Origin: Clostridioides difficile
GTDB taxonomy: Bacteria > Bacillota > Clostridia > Peptostreptococcales > Peptostreptococcaceae
Direction: 5' to 3'
Length of the DNA: 57,450 bases
Assembly (NCBI RefSeq): GCF_900243075.1
Contig: NZ_OEZH01000129.1
Location: 838-58,287, forward strand
The notes beneath the pieces are model-generated. The model did no database searches. It was given only the letters and a program-made list of their open reading frames with translations, and was not told the origin of the DNA. The position numbers and the translations under genes were made by a program. Shown here one piece after another: positions 8,736 through 18,104 of the stretch (its first letter is position 1; every line of letters starts with the position of its first letter).

Positions 8736-9566
8736 ATGAATGACAAATTAAAATATTTTTCTTATAGTCAAAATTCAATTAACACATATAAATCATGTCC
8801 ATTAAAATTTAAATATAAGTATATTGATGGGATAAATTGGAGAAATGATGATATTGGCAGTAGGGAGTATTATGAGAGTTTAAAAACAGGAAGAGATTTT
8901 CATTTAATTTGTGAAAGATATTTTAGTAATATACCTCTTGGAATCTATTTTAATGAGGACGATAAAAATGGTAAAAAATTTTTAAAGTGGATTGAAAATA
9001 TAAAAAAAGTTGTTCCTATTGAAGAAGATAAAACTTATCTGCCAGAATATGAAGTAAGGATGACTTTAAATGGGGATACAATACAGGCAAAGTATGATTT
9101 AGTTATAATTGGAAAAGACGATATAGAGATATGGGATTGGAAAACTGAGTCCAAAAAGATTGACTATAAAAATGTAGAAAGTAGAATACAAACAATTGTT
9201 TATATGTTTTTAGCCAAAGAAGTAATACCGAAAGTTTTAAAAATAGACATAAATGTTAAAGATATAAAGATGAGGTATTATCAACCTGAATTTGATGATT
9301 CACCAATCAACATTTCATATGATGATGAAAAACATGAAGCAAATAAAAATAAAATTCAAAATTATATAAGTATGATAAAGAATACTAATTATGAAGAACA
9401 TACATACGAAGACAATCTATACAATAATATAGAAAAGGTATATAATAAAGAAGAACGTATGTACTATAGAAATAAAAAGCATTGTAAATATTGTGAATTT
9501 AATAAGTTATGTAATGGTAAAGAAATAGATTATAGTATTTTGGAGGCGGAAATTTATGGGACTTAG
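8736..9566 (+). CDS. Free-standing Cas4/AddB-type Fe-S PD-(D/E)XK nuclease
   Basis: 276 residues. Cys21 (SCPLKF) pairs with a C-terminal C-x2-C-x5-C (Cys250, 253, 259), the four-cysteine 4Fe-4S arrangement of Cas4 and the AddB nuclease. The nuclease core is complete: GRDFHLICE (His56), Asp121 (KYDLVII), Asp134-x-Lys136 (IWDWKTE), and the QxxxY motif (Gln152, Tyr156). It should be a metal-dependent DNA exonuclease. The start is the ATG at 8736; the ATG at 8732 stops at once. It lies 110 bp after the helicase and overlaps addB by 11 bp. There is no CRISPR array or other cas gene nearby, so a Cas4 role is unlikely. I infer it supplies the nuclease that the two preceding proteins lack. Confidence 0.8.
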   Translation: MNDKLKYFSYSQNSINTYKSCPLKFKYKYIDGINWRNDDIGSREYYESLKTGRDFHLICERYFSNIPLGIYFNEDDKNGKKFLKWIENIKKVVPIEEDKTYLPEYEVRMTLNGDTIQAKYDLVIIGKDDIEIWDWKTESKKIDYKNVESRIQTIVYMFLAKEVIPKVLKIDINVKDIKMRYYQPEFDDSPINISYDDEKHEANKNKIQNYISMIKNTNYEEHTYEDNLYNNIEKVYNKEERMYYRNKKHCKYCEFNKLCNGKEIDYSILEAEIYGT

Positions 9567-12500
9567 GTTTGTATTAGGTAGAAGTGGAAGTGGAAAATCC
9601 ACCTATATACTAGATGAAATTAAAAAAGAAGCTCAAAAAAATGAAACAACATCAATTATACTTTTAGTTCCAGAACAGTACACATTTGAGGCTGAAAATA
9701 GGGTAAGTAGACTATTTTTAGGAAAAGAAAAAGATAAGTATTTGAGAGTTAGGGTGCTTAGTTTTAAAACGCTTAGTAATATAGTTTTTTCTCAAGCAGG
9801 AGGATTAACAGATGTAAATATAAATTCTAGTGGAAAAGCAATGATGGTATATAGAGCGATTGAAGATGTAAGTGAAGAATTAAATGTGTTTTCAAAATCA
9901 AAGTCACAATCTGGTTTTGTAAGTTCAATTACAGATATGATATCAGAAATGAAACAGTATAATATAAGCCCTGAGATGTTAGAAAATATATCTGGGGAAT
10001 TAGATGATGAAACTTTAAGTCTAAAATTAAAAGATATAAGTAAAATATATAACTCTTTTGAAGATAAGTTACATGAAAATTATGTGGATGCTCAAGACAT
10101 GTTAACTTCATTGGCAAATAGAATCGAATTAAGCAGTTATTTAGATGGAGCTTGTGTTTATATAGATGAATTTACAGGTTTTACACCAAATCAGTACAAT
10201 GTCATAAAGAGTATATTAAATAAGTCTAAAAATGTTAATATTTCTTTGACTGTAGATGATGTTAATTATACTGGGTATAGCAAAGCAGATGTATTTTCTA
10301 GAACAAAATTTACCTATTCAAAATTAACTCAATTGTGCAACGAAGAAGGAATAAAAATACTACCACAAGTAAATTTAAATACAGGTGTTATAAAAAGGTT
10401 TGAAGGAATTAAAGAGCTACAACACTTAGAAAGGTTTTATAATGCTTATCCATATAAAATATATTCAAATCCAACTGAAAATATAAAAATAAAAGAGTTT
10501 AATAATTTATATTCAGAGGTAGAAGAAATAGCCAGAGAAATTGTACATTTGGTTAGAGATAAAAATGTCAGATATAGAGATATAACTATTGCTACAAGAG
10601 ATTTAAATAGATATGATTTTTTAGTGCATTCTATATTTAATGAATATAATATACCAAACTTTATAGATAAGAAGAGAGAAGCAAAAAGTAACCCAATAGT
10701 TATCTTAATTATTTCAGCTTTAGAAATGAAGAATAGGCGATATGGATATGAAACTATGTTTAGGTATTTAAAAAGCGGACTTATAGGAATTAATAATGAT
10801 GATATAAGCTTACTAGAAAATTATGTGCTGGCTAATGGGATTAAAGGTAAGAAGTGGTTTGATGAAAAATGGGATTATAAAATAACACAAAGTATTTCCA
10901 GTGAAGAAAGTGAATTTGAACTGGAATTAAAAGATAGAATAAATAAAATAAAAAATAGAGTACTAGAGCCAATAGTTACCTTACAAGACAAATTAAAAGG
11001 AAAAAATAGAGTAAAAGAAATATGTAAGTATATATATGAATTTTTATTAGATATAAATATGCCAGAAACTATAGAAAGTTTAATAGTAAACTTTAAGGAT
11101 AAAGGAGAACTTGATGTTGCAAATCAATACTCACAAGTTTGGGACATAGTAGTGGATATCTTAGACCAAATGGTGGAACTTATGGGTGATGAAATAATTT
11201 CTTTAGAAAAATTTATAAAACTAATAACTTTAGGTTTTGATGAATATGAATTAGGGTTAGTTCCTCCTAGTATAGACCAGGTACTTGTAAGTAGTGTGGA
11301 TAGAATGAAAAATCCAGATACCAAATATTTATACCTAATTGGAACTACTGATGGTGTATTTCCTCTGATTACAAAGGATAGTGGAATATTGAGTGATAAT
11401 GATAGAGAAAGTCTTGGAAGCAAAGGAATCGAAGTTGATATTGATAGTAAAACTAGAAGTTTTGAAGAACAGTTTTTAGTATATAAAGCCCTTACTTCGA
11501 CATCTAAGAATTTAATTATAACGTATCCAATATCTGACCATGAGGGTAAGACACTTAGACCATCGATAATTATATCAAGACTTAAAAAGATATTTCCAAA
11601 TATAGAAAATAAAAGTTATCTAATAGAAGAATATAAAAAAACTGATGAAGACATACTTGCAAATATAACTGTTAAATCACCTACATTTAATGAGCTTATA
11701 AATGTAATAAAAAATTATGACAGTAATAGCTATAATAAAGAAGATGTTAACAGTATTTGGCTAGATATATATAGATATTATCTAAAGGATGAAATGTATA
11801 GTTCCATAACAAAAAAAGTTATAAAAGGTCTTAGTTATACTAATCAAGTTCATAAGATTGAAGAGAAGAAAATAAGGTCATTGTATAAAAGTAATTCTCT
11901 TAGTATATCTAGGCTTGAAAAATATGCTGAATGTCCATTTGCTTATTTTATACAATATGGTCTAAAAGCTCGAAAACGTAAAGAGTATTCATTTACACCA
12001 CCAGATTTAGGAACTTTCATTCACAATATTTTAGATAGGTTTTCAAAAGAGCTTTTACAAGACAATTTATCTTGGAGAGATATTGATGAAAAATATATAG
12101 AATTAAAGATAGGTATAATAGTTGACGAAATAATTTTAAAGATACCAGGATATATATTAAATAGTTCTGAAAGATATAAATACCTTGCATATAGATTAAA
12201 GAATATGTTGACAACTGCTATAAATATAATTAGTCAGCAAATAAAACAAGGTTCATTTGAACCAATAGATTATGAAGTTAAATTTGGCAATAACGGAAAA
12301 TATCCTCCTATAAAAATAGTATTAGAAAATGGACAAGAAGTAAATTTAGTTGGACAAATAGATAGAGTTGATGAGTTTGAAGAAGGAGAAAATAAATATA
12401 TAAGAATAGTCGATTATAAATCAGGCAATAAGTCCATAAGTTTAACAGAAATATATTATGGTCTACAATTACAATTGCTTGTGTATTTAGATGCAATCCT

Positions 12501-13023
12501 TGAAAGTGTAAAAGGTGAAAATATAAATATAAATCCAGCTGCAATATTATATTGTAGAATAAATAATCCAATAGCAAAATTTAATGAAGATAAAGATGAT
12601 GCAGAAATACAAGAAGCAATATTAAAAGAGCTTAGAATGAAAGGGCTTGTAGTAAAAGACTCTCACATAATAAAAGAGATGGATAAATCATTAATAGATG
12701 GAGAAAGAAAAAACTCTTTAGTAATACCAGTAGGTCTTACTAAGGATGGAAATGTGGGTAAAAGCACTTCAGCAGTAACCTATGAGGATTTTAAATTACT
12801 TAGAAAATATGTAAAGCATGCTATAAAGGATTTATGTGAAGAAATGTTAAGTGGAGAAATACGTATAGCTCCATATAAACATAAAGATGGAACATCATGT
12901 GACTTTTGTGATTACTCAGCTATATGCCAATTTGATTCAACTATGAAGGATAATAAATATAAAAATTTAAATAATAAGAGCAACGAAGAGATAATAAAAA
13001 TGATGAAAGGAGATGTTAATTAA
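9556..13023 (+). CDS. addB: ATP-dependent helicase/nuclease subunit B (AddB)
   Basis: 1155 residues, the usual AddB length. The start ATG at 9556 follows GGAGGCGG and lies inside the preceding gene. It has a P-loop GRSGSGKST (Lys14), a helicase-fold body, and a C-terminal RecB-type nuclease with Fe-S cysteines Cys793 and Cys1115/1118/1124 (C-x2-C-x5-C). The nuclease core has VDYKSG (Asp953, Lys955) and QLQLLVY. With AddA it resects double-strand DNA ends and responds to Chi-like sequences, loading RecA for recombination. Its stop codon overlaps the addA start by one base, which implies translational coupling. Confidence 0.96.
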   Translation: MGLRFVLGRSGSGKSTYILDEIKKEAQKNETTSIILLVPEQYTFEAENRVSRLFLGKEKDKYLRVRVLSFKTLSNIVFSQAGGLTDVNINSSGKAMMVYRAIEDVSEELNVFSKSKSQSGFVSSITDMISEMKQYNISPEMLENISGELDDETLSLKLKDISKIYNSFEDKLHENYVDAQDMLTSLANRIELSSYLDGACVYIDEFTGFTPNQYNVIKSILNKSKNVNISLTVDDVNYTGYSKADVFSRTKFTYSKLTQLCNEEGIKILPQVNLNTGVIKRFEGIKELQHLERFYNAYPYKIYSNPTENIKIKEFNNLYSEVEEIAREIVHLVRDKNVRYRDITIATRDLNRYDFLVHSIFNEYNIPNFIDKKREAKSNPIVILIISALEMKNRRYGYETMFRYLKSGLIGINNDDISLLENYVLANGIKGKKWFDEKWDYKITQSISSEESEFELELKDRINKIKNRVLEPIVTLQDKLKGKNRVKEICKYIYEFLLDINMPETIESLIVNFKDKGELDVANQYSQVWDIVVDILDQMVELMGDEIISLEKFIKLITLGFDEYELGLVPPSIDQVLVSSVDRMKNPDTKYLYLIGTTDGVFPLITKDSGILSDNDRESLGSKGIEVDIDSKTRSFEEQFLVYKALTSTSKNLIITYPISDHEGKTLRPSIIISRLKKIFPNIENKSYLIEEYKKTDEDILANITVKSPTFNELINVIKNYDSNSYNKEDVNSIWLDIYRYYLKDEMYSSITKKVIKGLSYTNQVHKIEEKKIRSLYKSNSLSISRLEKYAECPFAYFIQYGLKARKRKEYSFTPPDLGTFIHNILDRFSKELLQDNLSWRDIDEKYIELKIGIIVDEIILKIPGYILNSSERYKYLAYRLKNMLTTAINIISQQIKQGSFEPIDYEVKFGNNGKYPPIKIVLENGQEVNLVGQIDRVDEFEEGENKYIRIVDYKSGNKSISLTEIYYGLQLQLLVYLDAILESVKGENININPAAILYCRINNPIAKFNEDKDDAEIQEAILKELRMKGLVVKDSHIIKEMDKSLIDGERKNSLVIPVGLTKDGNVGKSTSAVTYEDFKLLRKYVKHAIKDLCEEMLSGEIRIAPYKHKDGTSCDFCDYSAICQFDSTMKDNKYKNLNNKSNEEIIKMMKGDVN

Positions 13024-16000
13024 TGAGTTCTCCTAAATGGACAAAAGAGCAACTAGAAGTCATAGAAAGTAGAGACTGTAATTTATTGGTTGCAGCTGCT
13101 GCTGGGTCAGGAAAAACAGCAGTGCTAGTTGAGCGTATAATTCAAATGATAACAAGTAGAGAAAATCCAATTGATATAGATAAGCTATTAGTTGTTACAT
13201 TTACTAATGCTGCTGCATCAGAGATGAGAGAGAGAATAGGAGATGCTATAGGAAAAGCCTTAGATGAAAATCCAGAAAATAAACATTTACAAAATCAACT
13301 TGTTCTATTAAATAAATCTAGTATTACAACAATACATTCATTCTGTTTAGATGTTATAAAATCAAATTTTCATAGAATAAACTTAGACCCTAATTTCAGA
13401 ATAGGGGACCAAACTGAATGTGTTATTTTGAAACAAGAAGCAATAGAGGAAGTATTTGAAACTTTATATGAAGAAAGAGATGAGAGCTTTTTAAATTTAG
13501 TTGAAAGCTATGCTGAAAGAGGAGGAGATAAAGAAGTACAAGAAATTATATTGGGAATATATTCATTTGCAATGGCTTCTCCTGAACCTAAAAAATGGTT
13601 GATTGATTCAGCAGAAAGATTTAATATTGACGAAAATTTTGATTTTTCACAGTCTATTTGGGCTAAAGCTATACTAGATACTGTAAAAATAGAAATTAAT
13701 GGTCTTTGTCTAAACATGGAAAAGGCATTAAAAGAGGTTGAATCAATAGAAGAATTAGAAACTTTTGCAGAAAAGTTATCTATTGAGTATAAAAAAATAG
13801 TCGATATTTCACAAGCGTGCAATCAGTCTTGGAATGAGGCATATAAAAAGATGGCAAGTATGTCTTTTGAAAATTATGTAAAAGGGGTAAAAAGAATTCC
13901 CAAAGATGCTCCTTCATATATAAAAGAATTAAAAGAAAAGGCAAAAACTATGAGAGATAAGACTAAGAAATCTTTAGAAAACATAGTAAATGCTACATTC
14001 AACAAAGATAATGACTCTATCAAGGAAGAAATAAAATATCTTTATAATATAGTTAAACCAATATCTAATATTGTACTGAGATTTGAAGAGGAATACAGCA
14101 ATAAGAAAAGAGAAAAAGGAATAATAGATTTTAATGATATAGAGCATTTTGCCTTAAATATACTCACAAATCTAGATGAAAAGGGTAATATTATACCTTC
14201 TGATATAGCAGTAGGATATAGAAATAAATTTTATGAGATATTTATAGATGAATATCAAGATAGTAATCTAGTACAGGAAGTCCTACTTAAAGCTGTAGCT
14301 AATACAGAAATTCCAAATAGATTTATGGTTGGTGATGTAAAGCAGAGTATATATAGATTTAGACAAGCAAAGCCAGAATTATTTTTACAAAAATATAATA
14401 ACTATAATGATAAAAAGGGAAATCCCCATAGAAAAATAATGCTTTATAAAAACTTTAGAAGTAGAGAAGAAGTTGTAGATGCTGTAAATTATATATTTGA
14501 AAATATAATGAATGAGAATATAGGAGAAATTGAATATACAGAAAAAGAAAGACTCAATTTGGGTGCAGATTTTAAATTTGATACAGATGAGAAGTCTATT
14601 GTTGGTGGAGCAACAGAGATACACCTTATACAAAAAGATAATAAAATTGATGAGGATATTATAAATAATAAAGATGATAGTGCTAATAACGAAGAAAATG
14701 AATTAGAAGAAGAAGAAAAATTAGATAATATACAACTTGAGGCTAGAATGGTTGGAAAGATTATCAAAGATTTAATGAAAGTTAATGAAGATGGAAAAAT
14801 TCAAAAGGTCTATGATAAGGGAATTGATGGATATAGACCTGTGGAATTTAGAGATATAGTGATTCTTTTAAGAGCTACATCTACATGGGCTCCAGTGTTT
14901 GCAGATGAATTGATGAATATGGATATACCAACTTATGCTGATGTTGGAGTGGGATATTTTGATACAATTGAAATAAAAACAATATTGTCATTACTTCAAA
15001 TAATAGATAATCCAATGCAAGATATACCTCTTATATCTGTATTAAAATCGCCTATATTTGGCTTTACACCAGAGAATTTGATTGATATTAGAATTCAGAG
15101 CAAAGATAAAACTTTTTATGAAGTTTTACAAAGTACATCAGAGTATGATGAGTTTACAGATTCTCAAAATGAAAATAATTCTGAATTTATACCAAGTGAA
15201 GAATGTATAAACAAAAGTAAAGATTTTTTAATTAAACTAAAGGAATTTAAAGAAAAATCAATGTACATGAGTACAGATGAATTTATATGGTATTTATATA
15301 CCAGAACTGGATATTATGCTTATGTTGGGGCATTACCAGGTGGAAGTCAAAGACAAGCTAATTTAAAAGTGTTGTTTGAGAGAGCAAAACAGTTTGAAGA
15401 GACTAGTTTTAAAGGGCTATTCAACTTTGTAAATTTTATAGAGAAATTAAAAAAATCTAGTTCTGATATGGGAAGTGCAAAAACACTTGGTGAAAATGCA
15501 AATGTTGTTAGAATAATGAGTATTCATAAAAGTAAAGGACTAGAATTTCCAGTAGTTATATGTTCTGCAATGGGGAAAAATTTCAATACTCAAGATTTTA
15601 AAAAGAGTATTTTATACCATCATAATTTAGGGTATGGACCTCAATTTGTAGATTACGAGAGAAGGATTTCTTTTCCAAGTATAGCTAAGGAAGCATTAAA
15701 AAGTAAAATAAATATAGAAAATTTGTCAGAAGAGATGAGAGTTTTATACGTAGCATTTACAAGAGCAAAAGAAAAATTGATTATAACTGGTTCTACTAGA
15801 AATATACAAGATAGTATAAAAAAATGGCTAAATGGGATTGAAAGTATAGATGCAATATCACAATATGAGATATTAAAAGGTAAAAATTTTCTAGATTGGA
15901 TAATGCCTTGTATATTAAAACACAAGGACTTGTCTAATTTATTGGGAGATGTAGGATTAGACCCAGTATTTAGTGTTGAACATAATTCAAAATGGTATGG

Positions 16001-16850
16001 AAAGTTATGGAATAAGAATGATATTTTAGTAGAAAAGAAAATAAGTGAAGAAAATGAAAGTATTGAAGAAATTCTTGAAAAAATAGACGTAAATACTCCT
16101 GACAGCGATTATTATAATGAAATAGAAGAAAAATTAAACTATGTGTACCCATATGAATTTAGTACAAGAAAACCTGCTAGTATATCTGTTACAGAGATAA
16201 AAAAGATACAAAATAATTATGAAGAAGAGTTGATAAATACTATATTTGAACAAAAGGTAACCTTGAAAAAACCTCTATTTATCCAAAATGATGAAGAAAG
16301 AGAAAAAATAAATGGAGCAGAAAGAGGTACAATAGTCCATTTAGTTATGGAAGTTTTAGATTTAAAAAAAGTAAGTAGTGTAAATGATATAAAATCGCAA
16401 ATAAAAGGTCTTGTTTCAAAAGATATAATAACAGAAAAGCAAGCTAGTATAGTAAATCCATATAAAATATATAAATTTTTTGCTTCTGACATAGGAAAAA
16501 GAATGTTGAATGCTGAACTTATAAATAGAGAAAAATCAATTTATGCACAAGTGAATATGAAAGATATATATATTTATGAAAAACTTATAAAAAATGATGA
16601 TAAAAAACTTTATGATAAAGAAAGTGTCATGTTAAGAGGTATAGTTGACGCTTATTTTGAAGAAGATAATCAAATAGTTTTAGTAGACTATAAAACTGAC
16701 TTTGTAAATGAAGAAAATATAAATCAAATAATAGAGAAATATAAAAAACAGTTAGATTTATATGCAGATGTTATTGAAACTTTAACTGGTAAGTCAGTAA
16801 AAGAAAAATGTATATATTTATTTGGTGTTGATGAAGCTGTTTGTTATTAG
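13023..16850 (+). CDS. addA: ATP-dependent helicase/nuclease subunit A (AddA)
   Basis: 1275 residues, full length for the family. The SF1A helicase has AAAAGSGKTAV (Lys31), motif Ia TFTNAAASEM, Walker B IFIDEYQDSN (Asp409), VGDVKQSIYRFR, MSIHKSKGLEFPVV and LYVAFTRAKEKL. A C-terminal PD-(D/E)XK nuclease carries Asp1209 (GIVDAYF), Asp1222-x-Lys1224 (VDYKTDF) and QLDLYAD. It is the motor and one of the two nucleases of the AddAB end-resection complex. An acidic insertion (about residues 540-570, rich in Asp/Glu/Asn) lies between helicase motifs. It is coupled to addB (one-base overlap) and followed 42 bp later by sbcD. Confidence 0.97.
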   Translation: MSSPKWTKEQLEVIESRDCNLLVAAAAGSGKTAVLVERIIQMITSRENPIDIDKLLVVTFTNAAASEMRERIGDAIGKALDENPENKHLQNQLVLLNKSSITTIHSFCLDVIKSNFHRINLDPNFRIGDQTECVILKQEAIEEVFETLYEERDESFLNLVESYAERGGDKEVQEIILGIYSFAMASPEPKKWLIDSAERFNIDENFDFSQSIWAKAILDTVKIEINGLCLNMEKALKEVESIEELETFAEKLSIEYKKIVDISQACNQSWNEAYKKMASMSFENYVKGVKRIPKDAPSYIKELKEKAKTMRDKTKKSLENIVNATFNKDNDSIKEEIKYLYNIVKPISNIVLRFEEEYSNKKREKGIIDFNDIEHFALNILTNLDEKGNIIPSDIAVGYRNKFYEIFIDEYQDSNLVQEVLLKAVANTEIPNRFMVGDVKQSIYRFRQAKPELFLQKYNNYNDKKGNPHRKIMLYKNFRSREEVVDAVNYIFENIMNENIGEIEYTEKERLNLGADFKFDTDEKSIVGGATEIHLIQKDNKIDEDIINNKDDSANNEENELEEEEKLDNIQLEARMVGKIIKDLMKVNEDGKIQKVYDKGIDGYRPVEFRDIVILLRATSTWAPVFADELMNMDIPTYADVGVGYFDTIEIKTILSLLQIIDNPMQDIPLISVLKSPIFGFTPENLIDIRIQSKDKTFYEVLQSTSEYDEFTDSQNENNSEFIPSEECINKSKDFLIKLKEFKEKSMYMSTDEFIWYLYTRTGYYAYVGALPGGSQRQANLKVLFERAKQFEETSFKGLFNFVNFIEKLKKSSSDMGSAKTLGENANVVRIMSIHKSKGLEFPVVICSAMGKNFNTQDFKKSILYHHNLGYGPQFVDYERRISFPSIAKEALKSKINIENLSEEMRVLYVAFTRAKEKLIITGSTRNIQDSIKKWLNGIESIDAISQYEILKGKNFLDWIMPCILKHKDLSNLLGDVGLDPVFSVEHNSKWYGKLWNKNDILVEKKISEENESIEEILEKIDVNTPDSDYYNEIEEKLNYVYPYEFSTRKPASISVTEIKKIQNNYEEELINTIFEQKVTLKKPLFIQNDEEREKINGAERGTIVHLVMEVLDLKKVSSVNDIKSQIKGLVSKDIITEKQASIVNPYKIYKFFASDIGKRMLNAELINREKSIYAQVNMKDIYIYEKLIKNDDKKLYDKESVMLRGIVDAYFEEDNQIVLVDYKTDFVNEENINQIIEKYKKQLDLYADVIETLTGKSVKEKCIYLFGVDEAVCY

Positions 16851-16892
16851 TTTTTATATAAATTAAACATAAAGATAGAGGGAGAGAAAAAG

Positions 16893-18104
16893 ATGAGATT
16901 TATTCATACATCAGATTGGCATCTAGGGAAATCCCTAGAGGGCCATTCTAGAATTGAAGAACAGGCAAAGTTTTGTGAGGAATTTATAAAAATAGTAGAA
17001 TCAAATGAAATAGATATGATTATAATTGCTGGAGATATATATGATACTTCTAATCCTCCAGCACAAGCAGAAAAATTGTTTTATCAGACTGTATCAAGAC
17101 TTGCCAATAATGGTCAGAGGTGTGTATTAATAATTTCAGGAAATCATGATAATCCAGAGAGACTTTCTGCAATAACACCTCTAGCACATGAACAAGGGAT
17201 ACTTATATTTGGTTATCCATTAAGTGCTACGATAGAAGCTAAGTATAAAGGGTTTGAAATAACAGATGCAACACAAGGATGCACAACACTGAATATAAAT
17301 GGAGAAAGTGTTGTAGTTGCTACATTGCCTTATCCAAGTGAAAAAAGGTTAAATGAGGTTTTTTCAAGTGAAGATGATTTAGAAAAACAAAAAAATTATT
17401 CTGAAAAAGTAGGAGATATATTTAGAAGTCTAGAAGAAAATTTTAGAAGTGATACTATAAATATAGCAGTATCACATATATTTGTAATAGGTGGAGAGAG
17501 TACTGAATCAGAAAGACCTATACAACTTGGAGGTAGCTTTTTGGTTGAGAGAAAAGACTTACCAGAAAAGGCTCAATACACTGCATTGGGTCATTTACAT
17601 AAACAACAAAAAGCTTCTGAACGTTTAAATGCATACTATTCTGGTTCTCCACTTCAATATAGTAAGGATGAAAGAGCATATACTAAGGGTGCATACATAG
17701 TGGATATAAAAGCTGGTGAAAAACCGATAATAGAGGAAGTATATTTTAATAATTATAAACCTATAGAAGTATTTAAATGTAATGGAATAGAAGAGGCCTT
17801 AGTTATATGTGAGCAAAATCAAGATAGAGATATTTGGTCATACTTTGAAATAAATACTGATGAGATAATATCACAGAATGAAATTAAAAAAATGAAGGAA
17901 CTATTAAAAGATATAATAGAAATAAAGCCAATAATAACATCTTGTTATGAACAAGAAGGTGTAGATATAAAAGAAAAGTCTATGGCAGAGTTATTTAAAG
18001 AATTTTATTCTTTTAGTAAAGGTGTAGAGCCAAAAGGTGAGCTTATGGATTTATTTCTAGATATAATAAGTGAAGAAGGTGAATCAGAAGATGAGACCAA
18101 TTAG
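16893..18104 (+). CDS. sbcD: Nuclease SbcCD subunit D (Mre11 family)
   Basis: 403 residues. It has the calcineurin-like phosphoesterase motifs SDWHLGK (10-16), GDIYD, GNHD, SHIFV and GHLHKQQ, which bind two metal ions, followed by a C-terminal capping domain. With SbcC it opens hairpins and degrades protein-blocked or palindromic DNA ends. The ATG at 16893 is preceded by AGAGGGAGAG. Its last 14 bases overlap sbcC, as expected for an obligate complex, and it belongs to the same run as addAB. Confidence 0.96.
   Translation: MRFIHTSDWHLGKSLEGHSRIEEQAKFCEEFIKIVESNEIDMIIIAGDIYDTSNPPAQAEKLFYQTVSRLANNGQRCVLIISGNHDNPERLSAITPLAHEQGILIFGYPLSATIEAKYKGFEITDATQGCTTLNINGESVVVATLPYPSEKRLNEVFSSEDDLEKQKNYSEKVGDIFRSLEENFRSDTINIAVSHIFVIGGESTESERPIQLGGSFLVERKDLPEKAQYTALGHLHKQQKASERLNAYYSGSPLQYSKDERAYTKGAYIVDIKAGEKPIIEEVYFNNYKPIEVFKCNGIEEALVICEQNQDRDIWSYFEINTDEIISQNEIKKMKELLKDIIEIKPIITSCYEQEGVDIKEKSMAELFKEFYSFSKGVEPKGELMDLFLDIISEEGESEDETN

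Noticed and set aside
8736-9566. Cas4 as part of a CRISPR adaptation module
   Set aside because: No array and no cas1/cas2 lie in the window; the gene is overlapped with addB and follows a helicase.
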